Shown here: positions 31,660 through 37,712 of the stretch, piece by piece
How positions within the stretch are numbered: position 1 is the first letter of the stretch
Layout of the letters: every line of letters starts with the position of its first letter
Assembly: GCA_028871525.1 (NCBI GenBank)
Contig: JAGWMX010000017.1
Coordinates: 1 to 37,712 of the forward strand
Direction of reading: 5' to 3'
From: Gammaproteobacteria bacterium
GTDB lineage: Bacteria > Pseudomonadota > Gammaproteobacteria > Nevskiales > Nevskiaceae
DNA: 37,712 nt
Notes under the pieces: generated by a model
What the model saw: only the letters and a program-made list of their open reading frames with translations
Databases searched by the model: none
What the model was told of the DNA's origin: nothing
Position numbers and translations under genes: made by a program

Positions 31660-32451
31660 ATGCAGGTTGTGAAAATCGCCACCTGGAACGTCAACAGCCT
31701 GCGTGTGCGCCTGCCGCAGCTGCTCGTCTGGCTGCAGCAAAACCCGGTGGACGTGCTGGCGCTGCAGGAAACCAAGCTGACCGACGACGCCTTCCCGCAC
31801 GCCGAACTCGAAGCCGCCGGCTACCGTGCGGCGCACAGCGGCCAGAAAGCCTACAACGGCGTGGCCATCCTCTCGCGCCTGCCGCTCACCGAGGTGTCGC
31901 GCGATCTGCCGAACCTCGACGACGCGCAAAAACGCCTGATCGCCGCCACTGTCGAGGCGCCGAGCGGTCCGCTACGGGTGATCAGCGCCTACGTCGTCAA
32001 TGGCCAGGCGGTGGGCAGCGAGAAATTCGACTACAAGCTGCGCTGGCTGGCGGCGCTCTCCGACTACCTCGGCCAGGAGCTGTCGCGACATCGGCACCTG
32101 GCCGTGGTCGGCGACTTCAACATCGCGCCCGAGGATCGCGACGTGCACGATCCCGAAGCCTGGCGCGAACGCATCCTGTGCAGCACGCCGGAACGCTCGC
32201 GCTTCCGCGCTTTACTCGAATTGGGGCTGGTGGATGCGCTGCGCCAGTACACCGATGCGCCGGGTGTGTTCACCTGGTGGGACTATCGCCAGGCCGCGTT
32301 TCGCCGCAATCTGGGATTGCGCATCGACCACGTGTTGGTTACCGCACCGCTGGCCAAACGCGTGACCGAGGTCGGCGTCGACCTCGGCCCGCGGCGCAAC
32401 GAGCGGCCCTCCGATCACGCGCCGGTCGTCGTGCATCTGGCGCCGGCCTGA
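31660..32451 (+). CDS. xth: exodeoxyribonuclease III
   Basis: This 263-residue protein is an AP endonuclease/3'-exonuclease of base-excision repair, of the exonuclease III family. Motifs in order: IATWNVNSLRVRLPQL (start), LALQETKL with metal-binding Glu37, NGVAILSRLPL, VVGDFNIAPED (Asp, Asn) and the C-terminal SDHAPVVV with the catalytic His. Trp/Tyr in FTWWDYR and LRIDHVL are typical of the group. ATG 31660 is used; GTG 31669 nearby is possible. It is divergent from the Crp/Fnr gene and followed by an MFS remnant. Confidence 0.95.
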   Translation: MQVVKIATWNVNSLRVRLPQLLVWLQQNPVDVLALQETKLTDDAFPHAELEAAGYRAAHSGQKAYNGVAILSRLPLTEVSRDLPNLDDAQKRLIAATVEAPSGPLRVISAYVVNGQAVGSEKFDYKLRWLAALSDYLGQELSRHRHLAVVGDFNIAPEDRDVHDPEAWRERILCSTPERSRFRALLELGLVDALRQYTDAPGVFTWWDYRQAAFRRNLGLRIDHVLVTAPLAKRVTEVGVDLGPRRNERPSDHAPVVVHLAPA

Positions 32452-32480
32452 CCTGGGGGACGGCGACGAACCCGAACTGA

Positions 32481-33240
32481 CGCAGGCCCTGCGGGAAACG
32501 GCGACGCGGAATCGGCCGCTGGCCTGGCGCGCTGCGCAGCCTCGGCCAGGGCCTGCTGGTGGTCGATTTTCCCTTATATCTGGCGGCGCTGGGCTGGAGC
32601 GGCGTGGCGATCGGCGCGCTGTTCACGGCGATCGTCACCTTTCAGGCGACCCTGACACTGTTCAGCCATCCGTTGTCGGATCGCCACGGGCGCAAGGGTT
32701 TTCTGCTGGTCTATGAGACGGCGCTGATCGCCGCAGCAGCCCTGGCCCTGGCCAGCGACAGCGCGTGGGCGATTACCGTGGCCGCGATCGTCGGCGGCTT
32801 CGGCCGCGGGATCAACGGCGCCGCCGGCCCCTTTTCTCCGGTCGAGCAAGCCTGGTTGGCGCGCGTGACGCCGCTGCCCAGGCGCGGTGCGATCTTCAGC
32901 CTGAACACCGCGCTCGGCTCTCTGGGCATGGGGCTGGGTGCGCTGCTGGCGGTATTGCCGTCTCTATGGGGTGGCCGCTTGCCGAGTGCCGCCGCCTACC
33001 GCCCGCTGTTCGCGCTGGTGCTGGCGTTCGCGCTGCTGACGCTGGCGCTGGTGGCCACGCTCGCAGAACGCCGACGCCCAGCTCCGGCGGCCGACGCCGA
33101 CGTGCCCACCCGACCGGAGGAGAACCGCCGGCTGCTGGCGATCGCTGCGGTCAACGCGCTCAACGGCGCCGCCATCGGATTGATCGGACCGTTGATCACG
33201 TATTGGTTTCACCTGCGTTACGGCGCCAGCGACAACGTTC
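32481..33240 (+). pseudogene. MFS transporter remnant, truncated at both ends
   Basis: In one frame, MFS-like sequence runs from LRSLGQGLLVVDFPLYLAAL to YWFHLRYGASDN, about 230 residues with six to seven helices and the loop 2-3 motif SDRHGRKGFLLVY. An upstream in-frame stop at 32478-32480 cuts off the N-terminus, and the best start (GTG 32559) would lie in the middle of helix 1. After about base 33237 the hydrophobic pattern ends abruptly and the frame continues into Arg/Cys/Ser-rich noise. About half of the transporter is missing. It is probably a decaying gene. Confidence 0.7.
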
Positions 33241-33411
33241 GGGCACCGGCATGCGCCGTGGCCTCGGCGAGCGGGCGCCGCAAGCGCGACTGCCCCGCCA
33301 GTAGATCCGGCCACAGCCGGCGCACTGGAGGAAACAGTTGCGATCACAGCGGGTTCTGGGCGCCGTGCCGTTATCGGTACCGCTGCCGAAAGCGCGGCCG
33401 GATCGCCCAGG

Positions 33412-33615
33412 CTATGCCTCAGGCTGGGCCGTCCTGGAGGCGGTGGTGCGGCGTTTGGCCGGGGTCTGCCGGGCGCGTTGTTTCGCCGGCTTTCGGGAAA
33501 CCCTGGCGCCCTTTTCGAGGAGCTTGGCGAGTTGCTCCAGATTCTCCTGCGCGCTGCACAGGCAACGGGTGGCCCGCCTGATCAGCAGCTGCGGCTTTGG
33601 CGTCGGATAGGTCAT
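33412..33615 (-). CDS. small basic protein, 67 aa
   Basis: From ATG 33615 the product MTYPTPKPQLLIRRATRCLC continues as one amphipathic helix (SAQENLEQLAKLLEKGARV) and ends in a Lys/Arg/Ala-rich tail resembling histone H1 or phasin-type DNA-binding tails. GGGAG lies 9 bases upstream. It is transcribed in the same direction as the kinase, 139 bases downstream of that gene's end. Function unknown; nucleic-acid binding is a guess from composition. Confidence 0.6.
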   Translation of the reverse strand: MTYPTPKPQLLIRRATRCLCSAQENLEQLAKLLEKGARVSRKPAKQRARQTPAKRRTTASRTAQPEA

Positions 33616-33754
33616 GGACGACGACTCCCTTGCACTTTGAATTAAACCTAAAAAGTGCGCTCGTGTGCACTCGGATTGTGCGCCGCAGTCCCCCATGTAG
33701 CAAGCTCGAACGGCGTTCGCCTCGGTGCTGTTGTGCGTCTGCAGACACAGTGCG

Positions 33755-36307
33755 TCATCGCCCACCGGATTGTTCTATGCAGGCGTGCGAATTGTTGGCG
33801 CACTCGCGCTCGATATCCGACAGCGCCGTTCGAATACTCGTCCTCAGAACGTCTCGCGTGCCCACCTTTTCCGCGAATTCGAGCGCGTCCCGAAAGCTTT
33901 CCAGAGCATGCCCCAAATCGCCCTGTTGCCGATACGCCAGCCCCAGGTAGTAGGTGATCGCCGCATAGTACTGATCCTCGCGCCCAAAACTCGCCACCTG
34001 GCGGCGCTGCAAATCCTTGAGAATGGCGACCGCTTCGGGTAAGCGCCCTTGCCGCAGGCGCAATTTCCCGAGGTCGTACAACAACGGCCTCGTATATTTC
34101 AAGTTGTCACCGACCCAGGCGCGCATATCCTTCAGCGCCGCGGTGAGCTCGGTGTCCGCTTCATCGTAGCGGCCCAGCTCGAGCGACACGTCAGCGAGCG
34201 TCTGGCGCGCCGCCGCCGTGCTCGAATGCCGTGGACCGAAGGTCCGCAGATGGAAAGCGACCACTTCGCGCAGCAGCGGCTCGGCTTCCCCGTAACGGTG
34301 CAGCGTGATCAGGATCGAACCCAAACGCCAACGGATTTCGTCCACCAGCGGGTGGTCGCGGACGGGCGCCCGCATGGCGTCGGCGAGCACGCCGCGCAGC
34401 TCGCCGGCGACCCGCGCGTACTGCTCGGCCGTGCTCCACATCCAGTATCGGGCCCAGGCCAGCTTCTGACGGGCGTCCAGCACTCTGGAGTCCAGCGGAT
34501 CCAGCAGTTTCTGGCGATCGACCAAAACTTCCTGCCACAACCTGGCTGCATCCTGCGGCCGGCCAAGATCCAGCAGGGTGTCAGCCAAAAGGCCCAACGC
34601 GGTAGAGGTCGGCTCCCCTGCCCGTCCGTACAGGCGCTGGTACAGAGCGACGGCTTTCTGCAATTGTGTTTCAGCCTGCTCATTCAACCCCAACCCGGCA
34701 TACGACTTTCCAAGCGAAAGGTGGCCTTCCGCCGCGGCCTGCGGCTGGTCCCTGAAGCGCCGGTCCACCGTTTTGGCGGCGCGCTCCAGCAGCGCCTCGA
34801 GCGTGAGATCCTTGGTAGGACCGGCCTCGGGATCGCCGCTCGACAACAGATCCTGGTTGAGGAACTCGCTGACGGCCGCGGTGGTCGCCTCGGACGCCAA
34901 CGCCTCGTTGCGCGCACGGCGGGCGTCGACGTAGAGCGCCACGCTGAGGCCCAGGCCGACCGCCAGCGTGGCCAGTGCGGTACGCATCCAGGTGCGGCGC
35001 GCGCGCATGCGCTCCAGCGCCTGCCGGGTCCGCTCCGCTTGGAGCTTCGACACGCGCTCCTGCGCGCGCTGGCTGCGGCGTTCGTCCAGCGTTCTCAAAC
35101 GCTGCGCCAAACGCGTGGCGTCGGCGAGTCGATGCGCGGGGTTTCCCGCCGCCGCGGCGGCGATGTCCTCGCACAGGATTTCGTCCTCCACATCCCGCTC
35201 CCAGTCCGGCGACAGCGGACGCCTGAGATCCGCCACCACCAACTGGTAGAGCATCACACCGACGGCATAGACATCCGCCTGCACGGTGAACGGCTGGCCG
35301 GCGATCACCTCCGGCGCGAGATAACTCAGGGTGCCGCTGGTGGTGCCGGCGTCCACCGCCTGGGTCAGGCCCATGCGGGTGATGCCCAGCGCATCAAGGC
35401 GCGCGGTGTCCAACACGCCGCCGCTGCCGAAGTCGGCCAGCTTGACCGCGGGCACGCCGTCCCGGCGTGTATCCATCAGGACATTGGCGGGCTTCAAGTC
35501 CTTGTGCAGGACACCGACCGAATGCGCGGCGAACAGCGCCTCGGCAATGCGCGCCGCGATCTCGATCCGCGCCGGCAGGGCGACGTTGGCGAGCCCGCCC
35601 TGCGCGTCCGCCCACTGCAGCAGACTGCCGCCGGCGGTGTATTCGGTCTCGATGAAAAACGGCGGCCGCTCGAGATTCCAGTCGAGCACTCGCGCGAACG
35701 CCGCGGCGCGCTCGCCGAGGCTGTCGTGCAGCAGGCGTGATAGCGTGATCTCACGCTTGAGCGCGTTCAGCGCGGTGCCGTCGAAGGCGAACTTGTAGAC
35801 CCGCTCCTCGCCGGTCTTGTCGTGGCGCGACAGCCAGGCCTCGCCGTGGCCGCCGGCGCCCAGGCGCTCCACCAGGCTCCACAAGGGCCGCAGCGCAGGG
35901 TGGTCGCCAGCCTTGAAATCGAAGTGGGGCGCCGTGACGGCGGCGGCGCTCTCGACCCGGACCGGCGCATCCAGGCGGTAGCCGTAACCGTGGACCGTTT
36001 TGATCAGCGAACGGCCGTCCTCGCCCAGCGCCTCGCGCAGCTTGCCGACGCACTTGGTGAGGACAGTTTCGGTGAGGATGCGGCCCGGCCAGACGCCGTC
36101 GAGCAGCTCGTCCTTGGTCACCACCTCACCGGCGTGGTGCAGCAGGAACAGCAGGACTTCCAGCGTCTTGCGCTCCAGTTTCACCGGGCGGTCGTGGACG
36201 TGGAGCGTCAGGGCGCGCTCGTCCATGCAGGCCGGCCCGAACAACCAGCGCCGGGCCTGCAATCCGGCATTGCCCGCCTGCCCGGCTCCTTGCAAGGTGT
36301 CCGCCAT
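33755..36307 (-). CDS. winged-helix / Ser-Thr kinase / TPR fusion protein
   Basis: This 850-residue protein has an unusual domain order. Residues about 22-113 form a PhoB/CadC-type winged helix (RKTLEVLLFLLHHAGEVVTK, VWPGRILTETVLTKCVGKLR, IKTVHGYGYRLD). Residues about 145-405 are a eukaryotic-type kinase: loop LGAGGHGEAWL (149-159), Lys172, HKDLKPANVLM (Asp270, Asn275), DFGSGG (Asp292) and APE (331-333). A single membrane helix (about 442-460) leads to TPR-like repeats (about 520-840), probably periplasmic. A membrane-tethered DNA-binding kinase could pass an external signal to both promoter and substrates. ATG 36307 lies in a repeat that recurs at the window end. No phosphatase is nearby. 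Confidence 0.9.
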   Translation of the reverse strand: MADTLQGAGQAGNAGLQARRWLFGPACMDERALTLHVHDRPVKLERKTLEVLLFLLHHAGEVVTKDELLDGVWPGRILTETVLTKCVGKLREALGEDGRSLIKTVHGYGYRLDAPVRVESAAAVTAPHFDFKAGDHPALRPLWSLVERLGAGGHGEAWLSRHDKTGEERVYKFAFDGTALNALKREITLSRLLHDSLGERAAAFARVLDWNLERPPFFIETEYTAGGSLLQWADAQGGLANVALPARIEIAARIAEALFAAHSVGVLHKDLKPANVLMDTRRDGVPAVKLADFGSGGVLDTARLDALGITRMGLTQAVDAGTTSGTLSYLAPEVIAGQPFTVQADVYAVGVMLYQLVVADLRRPLSPDWERDVEDEILCEDIAAAAAGNPAHRLADATRLAQRLRTLDERRSQRAQERVSKLQAERTRQALERMRARRTWMRTALATLAVGLGLSVALYVDARRARNEALASEATTAAVSEFLNQDLLSSGDPEAGPTKDLTLEALLERAAKTVDRRFRDQPQAAAEGHLSLGKSYAGLGLNEQAETQLQKAVALYQRLYGRAGEPTSTALGLLADTLLDLGRPQDAARLWQEVLVDRQKLLDPLDSRVLDARQKLAWARYWMWSTAEQYARVAGELRGVLADAMRAPVRDHPLVDEIRWRLGSILITLHRYGEAEPLLREVVAFHLRTFGPRHSSTAAARQTLADVSLELGRYDEADTELTAALKDMRAWVGDNLKYTRPLLYDLGKLRLRQGRLPEAVAILKDLQRRQVASFGREDQYYAAITYYLGLAYRQQGDLGHALESFRDALEFAEKVGTRDVLRTSIRTALSDIERECANNSHACIEQSGGR

Positions 36308-36343
36308 GCCAGCGACTCTTCGTGGCGACGTCCCTGCCGCAGA
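36246..36343. repeat. 98-bp exact repeat, copy 1 (kinase start region)
   Basis: Identical to 37615-37712, offset 1369 bases, same orientation. It covers the first 20 codons of the kinase and 36 bases upstream. The match stops at the left at 36245 and runs to the window edge on the right, so its full length is unknown. Confidence 0.95.
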
Positions 36344-36376
36344 AATCTTCCAGGAATTTTCCAGGAATTCGTCAAG
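36344..36376. promoter_or_regulatory. 11-bp tandem repeats upstream of the kinase
   Basis: AATCTTCCAGG (36344-36354) and AATTTTCCAGG (36355-36365) are tandem 11-mers differing at one base, followed by a degenerate third unit AATTCGTCAAG (36366-36376). Direct repeats with 11-base period are the hallmark of PhoB/OmpR-type winged-helix binding. The kinase gene starting 37 bases away encodes such a domain, so autoregulation is a good guess. Confidence 0.5.
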
Positions 36377-36621
36377 ATTCTAGCGCGGCGCGGACCTACC
36401 GTGGGAGCGCTTCGGCGATGACCCCGGTCATCGGGACCGAGGGATCCCCAAACTCAACGGAACATGAACACTCGCTACATCATTCGAAAGCTTCACCGGC
36501 AATCTGATCGTTATCTTTCAAAGCATTCAGCCGGGAAGCCAACCAAACTGCAAGAGGTAATGACCAAGAGGTAATGACAATGAACACGAGGCCTGTGAGA
36601 GAGATGAAAAAAGGAAAGGAA

Positions 36622-37197
36622 ATGAAGCTGAAGTTCGTATTCGCCGGCCTGGCCGCCGCGGCGGCGATCGCCGTGCTGCCGGCGCAGGCCGCAGCGCCCG
36701 TCACCGACACGAAGTCCGTATTTCTGTTCTCGGACAACTCGGTCGTCGGCACCTCGACGCTGATGCGATTTCCGAAGGCGGTGCAGATGACCCTGCAGAC
36801 GACCGGCTTGCCGGCAAACCATATCGTGACCGTGTGGTGGGTTATCTTCAACCACCCGGAGTTCTGCACGCACGGCGGCGAGGTTCCGAGGTGCCAAGGA
36901 GACAACTTTGGCGATTCGCGCGTCGAGGCCTCAGCCGTGCACGCAGCCGGGCAAGTGATCGGCGCGACCGGTGACGGCCGCTACGGCGCGTATCTGCCAG
37001 TCGGCTCCACCCAGGAGCAGATCCTGTTCGGACCCGGGCTCACCAACCCGCTGGGCGCCGATATCCACCTCATCGTCCACGACCACGACAGCCTGAGTGC
37101 GCTTCAGAGCGGCAGCACGATCGGGCGGGAGATCAACTCGATCGGCACGGTCCCAGGCGCAGACCTTCAGGCCTCCGTACACGAGGCGCAGCCGTAG
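36622..37197 (+). CDS. exported protein of unknown family
   Basis: This 191-residue protein has a clear signal peptide (MKLKFVFAGLAAAAAIAVLP, cleavage near AQA-AAP). The mature part has strand-like segments and two motifs that stand out: VTVWWVIFNHPEFCTHGGEVPRC (two Cys, possible disulfide) and GADIHLIVHDHDS near the end (three His/Asp that could bind metal). I do not recognise the family; the segment layout recalls small exported beta-sandwich proteins. ATG 36622 is preceded by GGAAAGGA at good spacing; ATG 36604 is an in-frame alternative. A strong terminator follows. Confidence 0.85.
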   Translation: MKLKFVFAGLAAAAAIAVLPAQAAAPVTDTKSVFLFSDNSVVGTSTLMRFPKAVQMTLQTTGLPANHIVTVWWVIFNHPEFCTHGGEVPRCQGDNFGDSRVEASAVHAAGQVIGATGDGRYGAYLPVGSTQEQILFGPGLTNPLGADIHLIVHDHDSLSALQSGSTIGREINSIGTVPGADLQASVHEAQP

Positions 37198-37220
37198 ACG
37201 CGGCACACGCGCAGCTTGAG

Positions 37221-37250
37221 AGGCCCCGCTCCGGCGGGGCTTCTCGTTTC
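37221..37250 (+). terminator. rho-independent terminator
   Basis: GCCCCGC-tccg-GCGGGGC (37223-37240) is a perfect 7-bp GC stem with a 4-base loop, followed by TTCTCGTTT. It lies 25 bases after the stop of the exported protein gene. Confidence 0.85.
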
Positions 37251-37364
37251 TGGCGGGCGTAGACTGCGTTTCCTCTCGACGCGAGCGGGAAAGCCAAAGA
37301 ACCGCGTGAAAGAAGTGCTGGATGAAATGCAGTTCATGCACCGCCGCAGTCACTAATCCCCGCT

Positions 37365-37452
37365 CGTAGGATGCAATGAGCAACTTCTTGCGAATTGCAT
37401 CGGTCGCGTGAACCTCGAACGATGCAATTCGCTGCGCTCATTACATTCTGCG
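37365..37452. repeat. palindromic intergenic repeat element, two inverted copies
   Basis: Two related units in opposite orientation (37365-37402 and 37420-37452) share ATG(C/T)AATGAGC and GCGAATTGCATCG. The inner arms GAATTGCATCG/CGATGCAATTC are perfectly complementary around a 17-base loop. The layout is that of REP/BIME-like elements. It sits between the terminator and the Mut7-C fragment. Confidence 0.6.
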
Positions 37453-37455
37453 TTC

Positions 37456-37712
37456 TCAATCGCGGCTAAAGCCACTCCTATCAAGCAACTCCGAAACCAG
37501 CCGTTCCAGGCGCGGATAGCGGCTGCCGTTCCAGTACACCTGTGCGCAGTCGCGGCAGCGCCGGAAACGGTCATGCCGGCTGCGCGAGGCCTCCGGCACG
37601 CGGTGCCGCACCTGCAGCGCCGGGCCTGCAATCCGGCATTGCCCGCCTGCCCGGCTCCTTGCAAGGTGTCCGCCATGCCAGCGACTCTTCGTGGCGACGT
37701 CCCTGCCGCAGA
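37456..37712 (-). CDS. Mut7-C RNase-like fragment, 5' end outside window
   Basis: The minus-strand frame ending at TGA 37456 encodes RVPEASRSRHDRFRRCRDC followed by AQVYWNGSRYPRLERLVSEL. This matches the C-terminus of Mut7-C (DUF82) putative RNases, whose hallmark is RVP, a CxxC pair and YWxGSH. The frame stays open leftward to the window edge, but from 37615 on it runs through the 98-bp repeat of the kinase start, where similarity to Mut7-C is at best weak (QCRIAGPAL). Either the gene is broken by that repeat or the kinase's first codons derive from it. Confidence 0.5.
   Translation of the reverse strand, partial: CGRDVATKSRWHGGHLARSRAGGQCRIAGPALQVRHRVPEASRSRHDRFRRCRDCAQVYWNGSRYPRLERLVSELLDRSGFSRD
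37615..37712. repeat. 98-bp exact repeat, copy 2 (window edge)
   Basis: Identical to 36246-36343 in the same orientation and cut by the window end. It would also encode the kinase-like N-terminus MADTLQGAGQAGNAGLQARR from ATG 37676, but the frame then leaves the kinase sequence. Confidence 0.95.

Noticed and set aside
34049-35740. 563-codon plus-strand frame opposite the kinase
   Set aside because: Shadow of the kinase and TPR coding strand, with no start signal or recognisable domain.
1-37712. CRISPR array, rRNA, tRNA, insertion sequence or integrase
   Set aside because: No regularly spaced repeats, no conserved RNA gene cores and no transposase or integrase motifs were seen on either strand by reading; a tRNA scan was not possible.

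Overview
The window is high-G+C DNA with densely packed, often overlapping genes. Its gene families (TesB, FadE-type acyl-CoA dehydrogenase, DeaD-like helicase, RIO1-like kinase, exonuclease III, SCO/multicopper oxidase) fit a proteobacterium, probably a gammaproteobacterium of the Xanthomonadales/Nevskiales kind. That placement is inference; no rRNA or tRNA gene was seen to fix it.

Layout. (1) 1-9.6 kb is lipid-flavoured core metabolism: the end of an alpha/beta hydrolase, acyl-CoA thioesterase II (tesB) preceded by a broken copy of its own 5' end, a hydrolase-OsmC fusion, a class II aldolase and a large acyl-CoA dehydrogenase. A minus-strand operon follows: cytochrome P450, hotdog thioesterase, MFS exporter and a DUF3429 membrane protein. 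(2) 9.6-16 kb is housekeeping: DEAD-box RNA helicase, two tiny lysine-rich proteins, a RIO1-like kinase, a hypothetical protein, a DUF302 protein, a membrane methyltransferase and a tandem DsbA-fold protein.

(3) 16-23 kb is an accessory defence-type island on the minus strand. Reading with transcription, it holds an intact type III-like restriction helicase/nuclease, an RHH/PIN toxin-antitoxin pair, a chimera of a methyltransferase N-terminus and a restriction-subunit C-terminus, an AlbA_2 (Schlafen-like) protein, a ParA-like ATPase, and a methyltransferase that lost its catalytic core. From the toxin to the last remnant, the genes overlap by 1-4 bases or are 2 bases apart. The AlbA_2 and ParA genes are clearly lower in G+C than their surroundings. 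No intact methyltransferase is visible.

(4) 23.3-30.4 kb is a five-gene plus-strand cluster for exported copper/redox proteins: a Tat-exported multicopper oxidase, a cysteine-less SCO-like protein, a large uncharacterised exported protein, a canonical SCO copper chaperone, and a fusion of a c-type cytochrome with a periplasmic ligand-binding domain. A perfect 13-bp inverted repeat lies upstream. A Crp/Fnr regulator with an extra C-terminal membrane-like segment lies convergently downstream. I know of no described system with this composition, and it is one of the two best candidates for something new.

(5) 31.6-37.7 kb holds exonuclease III, an MFS remnant, a small basic protein, a large kinase joining a PhoB-type DNA-binding domain to a Ser/Thr kinase and TPR-like repeats, and an exported protein of unknown family. 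At the right edge is a Mut7-C-like fragment that enters a 98-bp exact repeat of the kinase's 5' region. The kinase's upstream region carries 11-bp tandem repeats that could be its own binding sites.
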